Counted from the stretch's first letter, positions 12,301 through 26,908 are shown. The stretch is DNA of 64,000 nucleotides from Cucumis sativus (GCF_000004075.3 NC_026659.2:4712001-4776000), one strand, 5' to 3'. A program made the numbers and translations. Notes: generated by a model not told the origin, from the sequence alone.

Positions 12301-15300
12301 TAAAATACATAAACAAATTGATATAAGAACCTTTCATTAGTAAAAGATACACCGTATTATTCAATATATACTATAATTACGTAAAATATATGAAAATTAA
12401 TACAAAATGAAATAAATAATAGACGGAGAGAAATTAGAAAGTGAGAGAGAAATCATAAGGGGGGAATTTTTTAACAAAATTATAAAAAGAAAACTAATTA
12501 AGGAACAATTTTTATTATTAATATTAATATAATAGAATTTAATCACTTATCATATTTACCTCACATATCTAATAAATGCAAATCTTAAATATGGTCTACT
12601 TTCCTTTTTCCTTTTTCTATTTTTAATATATTATTAATAATAAATATGGATAATTCGATCATTTTGGTTATATATTGATATAAAATATTAGTTAACTTAG
12701 AACATTTCTGAAAATGAAAAAGTAAAAAATTTAGGTCAACCTTATAACATGGTATACAGTTTTTTATATTAGTTAAAAACTGATATATATCAGAGAACCC
12801 AGAAATTTTTGGTGAATCTTAAGTGTTTGACATGATTTCCATCCTAATGCTCAAATTTTTTAATAAACTCAACCAAAAGTAGTACTAAATATAATTGTAA
12901 TATAATATGTTCTTAAATCACCACCGATTCAACTCAAAATATTAGGTTGAGGGAGGATGATAAATTTTATATAATAATATCAAACATATCTAACAAAATC
13001 CTTACAAAAGTTTGTCAACTTTCCCATTTTTCTTACATTGTTTCTTATTTTATTGGTCTCTCAATATTAATTACTGAAACCACTAATCCCACAAAATTCA
13101 TTAAAGTAAAATGGAAGATTGAAAATATATGAGAATTAATTGGAGGAAAGTCTTGAGGATTGATTATGGAGATTCAAATGTGATGATTTTGGTTTCCTTT
13201 TCTTCTTTCTTTTTCTTTTTTCTTTCTTTCTTGTTTTTTTCTTTTCTTTTGGCGAGAATGAAGTTTGATTCTTCGTGTGTATTGAAAATAAAGAGAAGAA
13301 AAAAAGGAAAAAAAATGAGTGAGAAAGAGAGAGAATGTTTGACGACGAATGGTACGATGTTAACAACAATTGATCGTCGCAAGGACGTCAATGAGCTTTG
13401 TCAAAGATTTCGTTGAAAGAGGAAGAAGAAAGGAGAAAAATATATTTCGTTATATTTATAAAAAAAGAAAAAGCGACATTTTTAAAATTAGCAAAATATC
13501 AAAATTATTTTATAAGATATAGCAAAATTCATCCACTCTTTAGGGCGCTTTTAAATTTTTTGCTATGTTCTTTGTAAATAGTTTCATTTTTTTTTGCTAT
13601 TCATAACAATTCTCCTAAATGCCACGCAACTTATAAAAGGATGGCGGTCAATTAGTACTTTTTTACACATAATTCATATGTCTGTGAGCAGTTGCGAATC
13701 TAGAAAACTTATTGACAGGGGACTTCAAGTAAAACTTAATTCTAATTGCAATGCGTACAAATATTAAACATTAATTGGTTTTGTTTATACAAATTATATA
13801 AAGACAATAAAATTGAGGAACCCCTGTACTTATAATAAATGTTTGTGAGTTATTAAAAGAAATATTATTTTAAATAGTAAAACGGCTAATTATTAATAGA
13901 CATTTATCAATTTTTATCAAGTAGAATCTATAAATAATATTTTGTTATATTTATAACTATCTTAGTTTATTTTAATATATTTAAAGAAAGTCCTCAATTA
14001 TTAAAATTTGAAAGAAAAGAAAACATTGTTAGTGTAATAATTGGTGTGACCAAATGTTTATACTTTTATAAGATTTATATGGTTCTTTTTCCTAGGAAAT
14101 TTTTGGAAAGAATCTTGGATAACCCTAAACCCTAAAATTTTTATACTGTCAGCAATACTTTTGAGATTTTAGATCATCTCATATTTTGTCACAAAAAAAA
14201 AAAAAAAAGTTCACTTCGATAGTTTGGTTTACTATTTATTTAAAACATAATAATATCTGAAAGCAATAAACCTTATATATCATAAATATAAATATATAAG
14301 TTAACTTATCAATTTAAAAATATATAACTCAATTAGTTTAGACATTATCGTCGATTTGAAATATTATTATCTCTTTTTATGTTTTGTTGAACTAAAAGAA
14401 AATTACATTTTTATTACTATAAGATGTACCATTTCATTAATATTATATATGATCTTCTATTGTGATGATATTGGTTATGGTTGTGTTTGGAATACTGTTT
14501 TAAAACCACATATTTGTAGTGCACATACCCATACAAAAGTTTGAAAGCACATTATATCCAAATTTTATATCATCCCCTATTATTTTTCCTTAGGGAAAAT
14601 AAAAAGTTTGAGCATTATTTATGGGACAAAAGAAAAATCCTCCATGTCATTGTTCTCATCATAATTGAAAAAATCCAAAAAATCAGTCAAATCCAATCAA
14701 AAAGTAGATATACAAAATTCAACAATGGGCATTACAGAAGTATAGGTTTTATTTAAATGTATGCCATTCCTATTTTCTTAACTAAAAGCTCATTTTATTT
14801 TTACCATCAATCACATCCAATCATAAACCCTAAAAACGATAATTAATCATGAATTTGCTTTTAGCAGGTTATTAAAACGAAAAGAAAAATATAATAATAA
14901 CTTTTTTAAAAAAACGATTGTTTGAACGGCTCATCCTAATGAAAAAAATTTCTTTTACGAATATTTTCAAAAGCAAATGAATACTAAGAAGAAGAAGAAA
15001 AAGGGAAATAATGAAAAAGAGAGGGACACCCTTCAAAAGAAGGCCCAGGGAAGTATATTGATTGATTCAAACAAAAGTGGCTTTAATCCTTCATGCAATC
15101 AGCCAAAGCTACAACCACTTTTAATCCAAAGTATATATAATTGAATACGAACCCCATATGTTCAATAAAGAAACACATCCTATTCTTTGATTTAAAATTT
15201 TGCCTTACTTTAATCTAGATTTTGACACCCCCTTCAAAATCATCCTTTAATCTTTTCTAATTAAATCAAATATAGAAACTTTTGTTTCTAGCCTCAAATT

Positions 15301-18228
15301 GTGGGATTTAGTGTATAATTAATTTAAAACCCATGTATGATGATTATGTATGAGAGAGAAGAAAAAAAATTGTATTAATTAATGAAATATATGATTATTA
15401 CTTCAACTATTTGGTCCCAAATGCTATCCATCTCACTAATCACAAGACTAAGCTTGACCACTTTGAGAAGTAAATCCAATTCTAATACGACACTTAGTAC
15501 TATATTATCATTACCAATACTATATTATATGAATGAAAAAGAAAATGTGTTTGCTGTCCCATGTTTTCTAACAAAACTTGCAGCAAGATTAATATATAAT
15601 TTTGCAATAGATATAGTGTTTCCAAGTCAGGAAATATCATTAAAATAAATTGTTGGGAAAGAGAGATTAAAATTGTGAACTTTTGAAAGACAGAAATTTG
15701 TGTTTGTTGTCAAAATTTGGAGATATAAGCGAAGTTGTAATCAAATACAAAGTCCTTTTTTTTATTGTTTTTTTTTTGCTTTTTATGTTTGTTGGAGTAC
15801 ACAAGGAAGGAAGGGAAAATGAGTCTTTATATAATTTGGGTTTCATTGCAAGCTGATGAAGATAATTAGTGGAGAACACTTGGTTCATTTTTGTATCAAT
15901 CTCTACTGAAATCATCTTTCTCACAAAGGTATACTTTTGCAAGAAATAAATCCAAATCAAAATACTTAATTACATGGCGATACGTTTATACAAAACTTTC
16001 CCATTCTTTTTCGTAACCTTTCATCTCAGTGCTAGAAAGCTTATGGTTTGATGTTTTATTTACACTTCGATAGGTTCTTTTCACTTTTTCTTCATGGTCC
16101 TACTTTACTATAAGGTCACGTTGGAGTACTTATAACCTTACAAAGTCATCCTTACTAATTAACAATATGTGATTCTCTCTTTTTTGATAGGATCGTAATT
16201 ATTGGATTGGGCTGTACGTGTTATAGTAGTGGACGTTTAAATTTCATGTTCTACTTCCCAATTTTCAAGATTTTTTTTTTTCATTTTGGTCCTTTAATTT
16301 TGAACATTTGAAAAGTAGAGGGATCAAGAGATACACTCCGACATCTCAACTAGATTGACACATTCTTAGCACCTTCGTCACATTCTCATTCCAAAAGTTG
16401 ATAGAAACACATGTACAAGGAGGAAGAACCCAAAACTAGAATACAAAAGAAGAGACTAAATAAAAGTCTTCTAATTTAACAATTCGGTAGATGTTTATAA
16501 TCTTATAGTTTTCAAAAGGTAATTATTTAGCGGTTTTTGTAGTTACGTATGTGTCGTACAATGTCCACTAATCACACCTGCTCACCCTTGACTTACCTTT
16601 GTCAATAACTAGTCTTTATGAATGACATATCCTTTCTATTGGTTTTGTGTTTTCTATTATATCTTTAAGTTAAAACTCACTTTCATCTCAACTTTTTAGA
16701 ATTTATTCTCTTTTAACTAACAGCCTTTGATTCTTACTATACGTTTTACCACCTGATACACGCTCACCTAATGTTCTTAATATGAACACACACATACATA
16801 CTTCGTTATCCATTTATCTAAAACAAAATTAAAAGTTAAAAAAGTGACATTAAGACACGAAAAAGCTTTATGTTTACAAAAGGTATGGGGTGATTTGAAT
16901 AATTAGGGTTCTGAGGTCATTGTTATATTTTGTCATATTCCTTGCACTCAGGTTACAAGTGTTCAAAAGTAGTCAAAAAAATGGTTAAAAAACTCAATAA
17001 TAATATATAATAAATTACTGCTTTGGTAATATATAATAAATTATTGTTATTATTAAAGTTGATGGTAAGTTAATTATTACATACAAATGAGTGATTGTTT
17101 TTAATAGGCCAAAAATAATGGTGGTGGAAATGAGTGGCCACCTCAAAGCCAAGACTTGAAGTAGTTATAAGTTCTGAGGTCATTGTTAACCACAAAAATT
17201 AAAATTGTAACCACTAATGGAAGGATTAAGACTCTGAATTTTGATTGATTCACATTTGGAAACTAAAAATAATTATTCCCCCACTTCACAAATTATTAAA
17301 AATAAATTAATAGATATAAAACACTTAAAAGACTAAAATAGAACAATCACCCATGTAAGTTTTTTTATAAGCCTTTCTTGTTATCTAATGACATTGAAAT
17401 AAAAAAAAAAAACACAAACAAACAAACTTGTTATCTTGATTAGTATTTTTATTAGTTTTTGTCTGACTTTACTTAAAAGTAATCAAATAATTTTTCTTTA
17501 AAAAATACATATATATAAAGATGAAATATTTAATAATGTTTTTTTTTTTTTTGGTAAAATAGAAAGTGAAATCTTTTTCCTTTAAATCATACATCACAAA
17601 AATGAGATGTAGATGACACTGGTAGTCATATCATTCTTACCATCTTTTTCCTTTTGGGGAAATGTAGTATCACTCTCACTTGAACACCTTTAACTACAAA
17701 ATTGCCATATATACAAATTACCATCCAACTTTAATATAGTAATGTAAGTTCAATAACAATATATAGTCAACAAAAGCATGATGATACATTTCATCAAAAT
17801 CCACATTCAAACAATTTCAAAACCCTTCAACTTTCAACTAATAAATGAGAATAAGAAGAGTTTCCTTCCATAGAGAAATGGCATTAAAGTATAATTGAAA
17901 GTGTAGAATCAAGATTTGGGATCAAATTATACATAATCTGACCACTTGGGAAGAAAACAAAAAACAAAGACTACTTCCATTGGTGAGTGAGTGGAAAACT
18001 GTGCAGATTAGTCTTTCTGCAATTATTGAACGAAGTATATATCCAATCTTCTATTAATCCAACCACAAAAAAAGCTATTATCATTGACATATCAACGTCA
18101 AAAAAAGGAAAATCTCAATTAAAAATGGTCTTAGTGGATGATGCTCGCATCACACTGCATGCAAAAATCAAGGGATAGGGTAATCAGACCACTAAAACTT
18201 CAGCTTTAAGGTTTGTTAATCCTCGTGA

Positions 18229-18260
<32 letters not shown>

Positions 18261-18344
18261 GGGAAGGGAGAAGAGGAGCTTACCATTGCTGGAATGTTCA
18301 GGATTATTCAGGAGAAATTCCAAGTTAAAGAACTTAGAATGTGT
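12301..18344. other. Gene-poor intergenic DNA
   Basis: No supportable gene is seen. Open frames of 60-97 codons here are low-complexity or lack any family resemblance. A fragment at about 13480-13610 with AGCAAAAT / TTTTTTGCTAT arms recalls the MITE-like element at 5632. Two telomere-like units (AACCCTAAACCCTAAA) lie at 14121-14136. The last few hundred bases probably include the 3' UTR of the OGDH gene, beginning at the T/GT tract near 18229-18260. Confidence 0.5.
18228..18262. repeat. Poly-T plus (GT)n compound microsatellite
   Basis: A run of about 18-20 T is followed directly by about seven GT units. It sits about 85 nt beyond the OGDH stop codon, so on the transcript strand it would read (AC)n then poly-A within or just past the 3' UTR. 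Confidence 0.8.
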
Positions 18345-21300
18345 TCAGAAGCTGCTATTGATAGGTTCAGGCTGCAATGCTTTCTTCACCAGCTCAGTTT
18401 GTTCCTTTACGTGAACAGTATAGAATCCAGTGGCAGTGGAGGCTGACGGAGCACGACCGACGTATTTAATGTCTTCGAATGTGCCTCTTCCAAGAGCCCT
18501 CATGGCAGTGGCAAGACGGGGAGAAATGTAGGTAAATGCGCCCATGTTCATTGGTTCCTCCTGACACCAGACGACCTCGGCATCTTGAAAAGCAAAAAAA
18601 TTCAAGTTAATGTAATCTTAGATGCTCACCATAAAGAAAAAGGAGAACATGAGGAGAAAAGATTAAGGGAAATTTGCTTATAAGAAGTTTTGGCAGAACC
18701 GTAGAAGCCTAGAACGATGTGATATGCTTCTACAACGATGTGATACCAGGTTAAATAATTGAATGATTGAATACCATGTTGAATAGTCAAATAATTGAAT
18801 AATTGAATTACAACTACGAATTATTGGATAACTGAATTACATACTTGGATATCGCTTCAGCTCCCGCTGGATGAGGTCATAAGGAAAGGGGCAAAGTTGT
18901 TCAACCCTACATATTGCGACGTCTTTTCCATCCGATTTAGTTCGCTCGTCATCAAGCTCATAGTAAATCTGTAAACAACGCAAGCATACATTTCAACAAT
19001 TACTAAATTCTTAAAAGTGAAACACAAACCCAGTTTCTGGGGGATGAATAGAAAGATTGCATAGACCAGTCAATAATGAATATGAAATATGATGGGTCAA
19101 TTCGTACTAGGCTACTAGCATAGTTGCAAGAGAATATCATAACTCTTATCTAAGATATTTCTGTTAGGAAGAAAGATTAATCCACCCTTTATACATTTAG
19201 AAAAAATTAAGTAGCAGTAAGAGAAGATAAGATGGTGGATGCTAACCTTTCCAGAGCAAAGAACTAGACGTCTAATACCCTCTTCATGATCAGAGTGATT
19301 GTTTTGGTCCTTTATGAGGCGCTTAAATCTGGTTCCTTGCTTGTCAAAGCCTGGATGACCTTGAACATCATCAAACTCGGACAAATTAGACTTGCAATCT
19401 TTGTGTCGAAGAAGATTCTTAGGGGCCATCACAACTAGGGGCTTACGGAACTCCCTGTGAATCTGCAGATAAAATATATACAAAAGAAAATTAGGATATT
19501 AATGAAGTTATAATTGATTGGAAAGCAGTTTCAAAAGCTTTGAAGGTTTGAGAATTGCCAATCTTACGGCAGAGCCAAACTCACCTTGGTAACAAACAAG
19601 GGCTTCTTGAGTTTCTCCAATTATCGTTCTCTTTGGTTCTTTTATAATTATAACAAGTGTAGATTTTGCCATAATGGTTGAAACTCCAAGCTTTCTCTCA
19701 AATATGATTCACATTGTAGTCCTGGGAAACCTATCTCTTAAGGTCACATATTTTTCTTTTCTCCCCATTTAAAACTTTTAGTTAGACGATACCATCTTCA
19801 TTTCCGCTAGGGTTCTTGACCTGGTCTTTCTGTAAGTCACTAGTTTCAAACTCACTTAATGTGGGGTCTCCTCACCCTGGCCAAGGGTGATACCTTTTTT
19901 CCTTATATATATCCGTTTCACTATTTCTTTTATTTGGTAGGAGCAACCCTTGTACTTTTTAAAATAGTGTTCTCCTTTTGAGTTTCTTTTGTATAAATAT
20001 ACAGCGTACAGAACACCATGATAGGTATGGCAGTGCAGAAATATTAGGAGTGTATTAGTAATTGGCTGAATAATTTGTTAGGGAAGTTGGTCATAAATAC
20101 AGTGAGTTGGGCATGGTGAAGATGAGCAATATTTTGGACATATGAAGGCTTAAGAGTATCTCAAGATTGGGAGGGTCCAAATATCTCGTATACTAGGTTT
20201 ATTTTGTATTTTCATAATTGTTTATCTTTCAATATATTTGACTTTCTATCACACCGCTTCTTGGTAATGTATTAACTTTTAACTACTTTATTAAAGCTCT
20301 TCGTTAGTTTTTGTGGGTGTAGTTACCTCTTCTTTAGTTTCTTGTGGCCAGATTTCCCTCTCCTTTTAGTTTTATTCGACAATCATCCTATCAGTCCTTT
20401 TATAGTTTCCAACACTTTGCAACATATATCAAATCACAGCATTGATTCGAGAAAAGGATCACAACTCGGGGGATGGGGGTAAGAAACATCCCAAGCCCAG
20501 AAATAGATAAAATAAAAAATAATAACACACCCTGACTGGAGGCTGTGTACGTTACGACTTCAAGTGAATCACCAAAAACTGTGTATGAATTATGAACAAA
20601 AATCCTGTTATCTCTCTCAATTTGAAAAGCACAACAGAAAGTTTTGACAAAGGACTCAAGCTTCTCCATGCAACGCCAACCAAATAGGCTTCAAAGAGAA
20701 GTGGTCACTTTTACGATTGATTTGAAGAAAGCTTACAACAATATGGGTTGAGACTTTCTTGATAAGATCTTGTGGAAGAAAGTTTAGAACTTGGGTCAGG
20801 AGCTGTCTTCAGCTTGTGAATTTCTCCATTTTGCTAAATGGAAGGCCTAGGTAGAGGTTCTGGTCAAAGATATTAATCTTAAGATTTTACATCGCTTTTG
20901 CTACCTGTACATTAATGAGGAAGTTTCTAATATGTCTTTTTAGTTCAAGGATACCTCGTCCTCCTCTTATTCTTCCATCTGGAAACATTCTATTTTGTGC
21001 TAAAATAATAATAAGGAAAATGATTGTAAATGGCTGAACTCCTAAAAATATTTACAAAATATCATATTCTATCAACGAGTCTATTAATGTCTATTAAATG
21101 CACTGATAAACAAGGATAGAATCTAAAAGTTTGATATATTTTGTAAATATTTTGGTTCATTATGCTATATTTCAAAATGCCCCTAATAATAATCATAATA
21201 AATAAATAGATAACAATAACAACAAAAGCAACTAATATCATCAACCAAAAACTAGCACTAACCTGTCTCCGAAGAACATGGAAATAGTTGGCGGGAGTGG

Positions 21301-24300
21301 TAACATTCACAACTTGCCAGTTGCATTCCTGAATTTGCTTTCTAAGGGTAGAATCCATCTCCGGAATAACAAAAGGGTTATCATCACTCATCTGCCATAG
21401 ATTATGAAATTTTGTATTATTCAAGAGCCCCAGTGAATTGTACTACATTAGAACCTGGACAAACATTCTCAGCTAAGATTCCAACGTAATCCATAATTTC
21501 CAAATTCCAATAGTATTGGCCACTGTAATTAAACATAGTTGATCAAAACCCTAGCAAAAGCCTAGAAAGGAGAAATTCGTACAAATTCTGATCAACAGCA
21601 ACCAAATTAAATTAGGCAACCCAGTGTCATGTCACTCAAACCATTTATGATAGTCATAGAACTTTTTGAAATCGAAACAGGAATATAAGCTCATTTATTA
21701 GAAAATAAATTAAATTAACTTTTTAAAAAAGAACACTCAAAAATAAATGCAGTGTATAGTGCGCAAGAATTAAGAAACATTTCTCTAAACTATCTTACAA
21801 GAGCTCTAATTTAAAATTTCCCGTTGTCTTATGGCACTTTATAATACAATTTTTCTTAAATAAATTTACTGCTGTCCACTTGAAAGAAATCCTTTCATTT
21901 CCTAAGCATCTCACCCTTATGCCTGAGAACGCACTGCAATTGTGCTTTAGAAAAATATTGCAGAGCATATAACTAGATAGAAATAAAATGTTTCAAAATT
22001 TCTCTAAACTAGCTTCTTCTATGAGAACCTTACATCTCACATGTGTCCATCACCAAACCAATCAAGTAGGGACAAACAACCTAACAGTAAAAAGAAAACA
22101 CTGGGCCAAGCACAAAAAGAAAAGATGCTGAAAACAGAAGAAACTATTTTTCAATTAATTTCTTTTCTGAAAAAAAATAAAGGAAGAAGACAAAGTAGAG
22201 CGTTGTTGGATACCTGAAGGAAACGTTCCAACCTTGCACTCGAATGTTCAGGGCCCTGGCCATCATAGCCATGAGGAAGCAGCACAACAAGCCCTGTCTG
22301 CCGCAGCCACTTCGCTTCACCACTGCTCAAGAATTGATCAAATATAACTTGAGCACCATTTGAAAAATCACCAAACTGGGCTTCCCAGATTACCAATGAA
22401 TTAGGATTTTCCATTGAATAACCCAACTCAAATCCAAGAACTCCAAACTCTGAAAGAGAACTGTTGGACAAGAAAAAGAGAACGTGTAAGTGTAACTCTG
22501 CAAAAAGGTAAACTGTACAACTCACAGTAGATTTCATAATGAGATTCTCTAAATTACAAAGCTCACAGATGACTGAAAAGGTAAGACACTAATAAATTAA
22601 AGACACCAGCGCATTGGTGGAGTAACAGAGCCATCTGGATCAAACCCAAACTAATATGCTTCCATTGTTCTTCATGCAAAACATGAAGATGCAGATTTAC
22701 TCATCTCATTGGCTAACAACACTAACATAAAGAGGTGCCCTAATGACTATTCAATATGAACTACCTAAAGGAAAATTGTACATGGAAATTGAATTATGAG
22801 ACGAGATCATAGAGCATATTGCGAGTAAGAAGTGGAATTAATACAATGAATTCAAAAGCATCAAACCTCTCTTGTCTGAATATATAGGCAAAAGGACTTG
22901 TAATCAACTTTACCTGTTGCTTACAGTGAACAACTCCTCATTCTGATTCATGATAACATGGTCCAGAGGACAGTAGATCGCTCCTGTTTCTTGATCATGC
23001 ACAACAGAATGTCGATGACTAAAGGTACCTCTCTCAACATCTTGGCCGCTCAATCTGACGTGGTTTCCTTCCACAAGCAAAGTGGCAAAAGCAAGGGCTT
23101 CACCAAGTGCCCAGTCAATGCCCTCTCCTGTTTCAATCATTTGTGCTCTTTGTTCGTAAACTTTTTTTACTGCTCTGTGAGGCTTGAAATTTTCTGGAAA
23201 TACAGTAATAGCTTTTCCAACATTCTTTAGTATCTCTGGTTTAACTCTGCAAAATTGATCAGAGTATAAATTTCAGTGCTAAAGTATAACATATGAAGTA
23301 AGAGAATCCAATAATTAAATTTACCATACCCAGTGTTCCGAACTCTTGAGATCTGTTCAGGAGACTTGAAACCAGACCAATATGCCGAAAGCCAGTCTCT
23401 TCTCTTTGGAACATAATCTTTGCTCGCCAAAAATTCTTCGTTAAGGATTTTATTAACCTTATCACGTATTTTATTGATATCCTCCTGACTCACCTGCCCA
23501 GATTCTAAGAGTTTTTTCTGGTAGATTTCAAGAGATGAAGGATGATTCCTGATGACCTGTTCTCAATCAGCTCAGTAGTCAGTAATAGATCACTAAGAGT
23601 ATATAAACTAATAACATGAATACAGCACCAAAGTTTTGAGAATTAATGTAACTAACTGAAGCCACAGAAAGAAGAATATTTCCGCAATATTCATATCCAA
23701 AAACATTATTAAAACTAGAAGTACATGCGTACCTGATACATCTTAGGTTGTGTGAACGATGGCTCATCAATCTCATTGTGTCCAAACCGACGATAACAAA
23801 CCAGATCAACAACTACATCTGAATGAAAGGTTTGGCGCCACTCTGCAGCAAGCTCACAAACATGGACAACAGCTTCCATGTCATCACCATTTACATGGAA
23901 AATAGGAGCATCCAGAGCTTTGGCAACATCAGTGCAATATTGTGATGATCTTCCAGCCCTAGGATCGGTAGTAAAAGCGACTTGATTATTCACGACAATG
24001 TGGATTGTTCCTCCAGTGGTGTAGTTAGGAAGAGCACTAAGATGAAGAGTTTCATACACCACACCTTGTCCTGCAAAGCTACCATCCCCATGAATCAAAA
24101 TGCCCATATTCTTGATCCTTTCAATGTCATTGGAGTAATATTGCTTTGCTCTAGTTTTCCCAACAACAACTGGATCAACAGCTTCCAAGTGACTTGGATT
24201 TGCAACCAAAGAAAGATGAATATGTTTTCCACCTCTAGTCGGTCGATCATAGGAAGTACCCAAGTGATATTTGACATCACCAGTTCCTGTGTAAAGTCCA

Positions 24301-25286
24301 ACTTCATCCACAGGCTTCGTACCACCACTAAACTCACTAAAGATCTGCCTAAGAGGCTTCCGAACAACGTTACCCAAAACATTTAGTCTTCCTCGGTGAG
24401 GCATTCCAATAACAATGCTCTCAACTCCAAGGTCAGCAGCCCTATCAAACATCTCCTTCATCCCTGGAATCAAAGTCTCACCACCTTCAAGTCCAAATCT
24501 TTTTGCTGTGGTCCACTTAGTGGCTAAGAAGTTCTCAAACTGTGTGCTCCATATAAGGCGATCAAGAATCACCTCTCGGCGCTGCCGATTGTACTGCATT
24601 GGTGTTGGGGTCTCAATCTTGTCTCTCAACCAGTTACATTTGTTACGATCTGCAATATGCATATATTCATATCCAACACTCCCACAGTAAGCTTGCTCAA
24701 GACGGGTCAAAATTGATCTGAGAGTCTGCACTGGACGATTTTCTGATAAAAATCCAGCCATCCTCCACACACCAAGGAAGAATTCCCTGTCAAGATCAGC
24801 ATCCGTAAATCCATAAAGGGCAGGATCCAAATCATCCGGGATTTCTCTTTCTTCCAAATTCAATGGATCCAACTTGGCTTTCATGTGACCATTAACCTGG
24901 TAAGCCCTAACAAGCAACAACAAACGCATACTCTCTTGAATTGTCTGCCCTGAAATACCAGGAGAGGTTGCGGCCTGACCCACAAAATTCCTAAAGAAAT
25001 TGTCCCAAGACTCATCGACACTATTGGGGTCATCCTCCCAAGCCCTTTGAAGCTCCTCCAAATACACACTGCTGGTCCCATCGAGGAAGCTATCAGTTAG
25101 CTTCGAAAGAGGAACAGGGCGAGGCACCGGCGCAGATTGTGCTTTGGGCTTAAAAAGCGTGGTGTGAAAATATCGATTCTGAGATGAAATGATACGTGAT
25201 CTGGCAGCATAAGATCCTCCCCCTTGTGCTAAAGTTCTCCTAATGGCAACCTTTGCCAGAGCAGAACCAGCTCTAAACAACCCCAT
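18345..25286 (-). CDS. 2-oxoglutarate dehydrogenase E1 component, mitochondrial, 8 coding exons
   Basis: E1 is the thiamine-diphosphate subunit that decarboxylates 2-oxoglutarate and passes succinyl to the lipoyl-E2 subunit, in the mitochondrial-matrix TCA cycle. Minus-strand exons: 25286-23733, 23556-23330, 23246-22914, 22460-22214, 21391-21263, 19462-19247, 18968-18845 and 18583-18345. They total 3069 nt, or 1022 aa, matching plant E1 (about 1020). The N-terminus (residues 1-45; Arg, Ser, Ala rich, no acids early) is a mitochondrial presequence, and FHTTLFKP follows. Residues 294-300 are GMPHRGR. The TPP motif is GDGSFAGQG (400-408) with NN at 433-434. [14 protein letters not shown] (501-514) and [13 protein letters not shown] in exon 3 are E1 hallmarks. 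The first exon holds half the protein. Intron 5 (about 1.8 kb) carries a LINE scrap and a MITE-like repeat. A 5' UTR intron between about 25516 and 25397 is possible (GTACC donor, CTGCAG acceptor). Confidence 0.97.
20701..20880 (+). mobile_element. LINE (non-LTR) reverse-transcriptase fragment in OGDH intron 5
   Basis: The plus strand reads [13 protein letters not shown], a stop, then [10 protein letters not shown], which matches the D-L-x-K-A-Y-D core and following DFL segment of plant LINE reverse transcriptases. The Asp after Tyr is changed to Asn and an in-frame stop replaces the usual Trp, so this is a dead scrap. It is antisense to the host gene. The element's limits are unknown; flanking sequence from about 20640 to 20990 may belong to it. 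Confidence 0.6.
21044..21155. repeat. MITE-like palindrome in OGDH intron 5
   Basis: AAAATATTTACAAAATAT near 21046-21063 is mirrored by ATATATTTTGTAAATATTTT near 21134-21153, with GATAGAAT / ATTCTATC inside. Size, AT-richness and internal motifs (ATATTTACAA, TCTAAAA, TATCA) relate it to the palindrome at 5632-5773. It lies about 110 nt downstream of the exon 5 donor (exon 5 ends at 21263) and does not touch the splice site. Confidence 0.65.
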
Positions 25287-26908
25287 TCTTACAAATCAAA
25301 ACTACCCAAATCAGACAAGGACAAAAGAGAAAAAAAGAAAAGAAAACTATTCAAAATCAATATATTTATCAGACGACTTTGTACTCAATCACATACATCT
25401 GCAGCTTCCACAGTAGAGAACTGTGTAAGGATTCAGATGAAAAGAAAGAAGAAGAAAGAAGAGAAAGGAATGAAAAAGTAGTAGAAATGAAGAATTGAAG
25501 AGAGATTGTAAGGTACCGAAATGGAGAAGAAAAATGATTCGAAACCCTGAAATCGGCGTAAAGCGATACAGCCCTGTGTTGGCTTCAGACCGAAACAGCC
25601 CAAGCTGAGAATTCTCTTAATATATTTTCTTCCTCGGCGTGGCGTTGAATTGTTATTATTAATATTATCAATTTTCAATATTGGGTGGGAGTGGGAGTGG
25701 GTCCCAGGTCCTATTTTCTAGCAATGTAAATTTTGAAGAAAGAGATATTTTCCTTTTCTTTTTTTATTTGTTTTCTCTCTTACACCAAAGTGACTAATTA
25801 TTACTTAAATAATAAGATTGCAAAATCAAAGACATTGATCTTCTTTTTTATGGAATGTTCTAATTACATTAATACACACCTACCCATACTCCCAAACAAA
25901 AATTTAACTATAACTTATAATATACATAATATATATGTGTGGGTATGTATTGGGATTAAAATTCATACCTAACCTTTTCCTCTTCCTGCTCTTCCTCCCT
26001 CCCCAACAAAAAAAAAAATATATTGAATATTGAATTTTCTTTTTACTAACTTTTATCTACGTACGCTTTTATGATAGATCGTTATAGCTCAATTTCACTC
26101 TTTCTTGTTTTTTTTTTTTTTTTGTGGAAAAAATGGAAAAGGAAAAGGAAACCAATAAAAATATTTAAGTAAAAAAGAAAATGAAACCAATAGCAACAAA
26201 TGAGAAATAAAAATAAAACCAATAAAAATAATTGAGAAACGAAACGAGAGAAACTATTTTTTTTCTCCTAATAATTCTTTATAAAGTGGAAAACGTGTCT
26301 ACTTTTTTTTTAGAATAAGAAACAAAAAACGTTACTAAACACCTTCTTTTCTTAAAAAATAAAACATAAATAGATAACAAAGAACGAGAACGTTACTAAA
26401 CAGACACTGAATATCTCTAAATGTTTATATTTTGAAAATTTGTACTTTTGTACCAAAAAGATTTAAAACTCTGACTCTATGATAAGGAAGACTTGAGATA
26501 TTAAAAATATGTTGAAACATTATGAGTTCTTCATTTCCTTTTGTTCTCTAAATTATCATTGATTTGATTAATCATTTAAAGGTTAACAACTACGCAGACT
26601 AAAGTTTTTTAGATTTGTACATAATGATTGTTTGATTCTTTTTAGTTTTCAAACTTGCTTTGTTTTTTAAAATCACTTATAAAAAGAGTTAACAAAACAA
26701 AACATTAAAATGTAAAATTAAATAGTTGACATTTTAACAATGGACTTTTTTAAGAAAGAAAATAAAAAAAAGTTGAGATTTATTTTATTATTTTTTTTTT
26801 TTGTTTATTGCCATATAAACTTCTTTGAAAAAATAGGATTGACCATTTCTAAAGAAAATATGGCACTTTATTCTTATATAAGAAAAAGAAAACTAAAATT
26901 TACTGTTT
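25287..26908. other. OGDH leader/promoter and intergenic DNA
   Basis: The first few hundred bases hold the OGDH 5' UTR and promoter on the minus strand (Ser/Arg-like CT-rich leader near 25430-25500). Beyond about 25700 the DNA is AT-rich with poly-A/T runs; no gene is seen before the tRNA. Confidence 0.55.

Noticed and set aside
13129-13416. Overlapping open frames on both strands near 13.1-13.4 kb
   Set aside because: Low-complexity Phe/Ser/Lys/Arg runs from poly-purine/pyrimidine tracts; no domain, start context or exon partner.
14121-14136. Two telomere-like units AACCCTAAACCCTAAA
   Set aside because: Two units are too few for interstitial telomere sequence; such telo-box strings are common in plant DNA.
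20400-20669. 89-codon minus-strand open frame in OGDH intron 5
   Set aside because: It lies inside an intron next to a LINE scrap, has no similarity to OGDH, and good splice sites skip it.
23982-24690. Plus-strand open frames of 91-134 codons opposite OGDH exon 1
   Set aside because: They are antisense shadows of a strongly coding exon.
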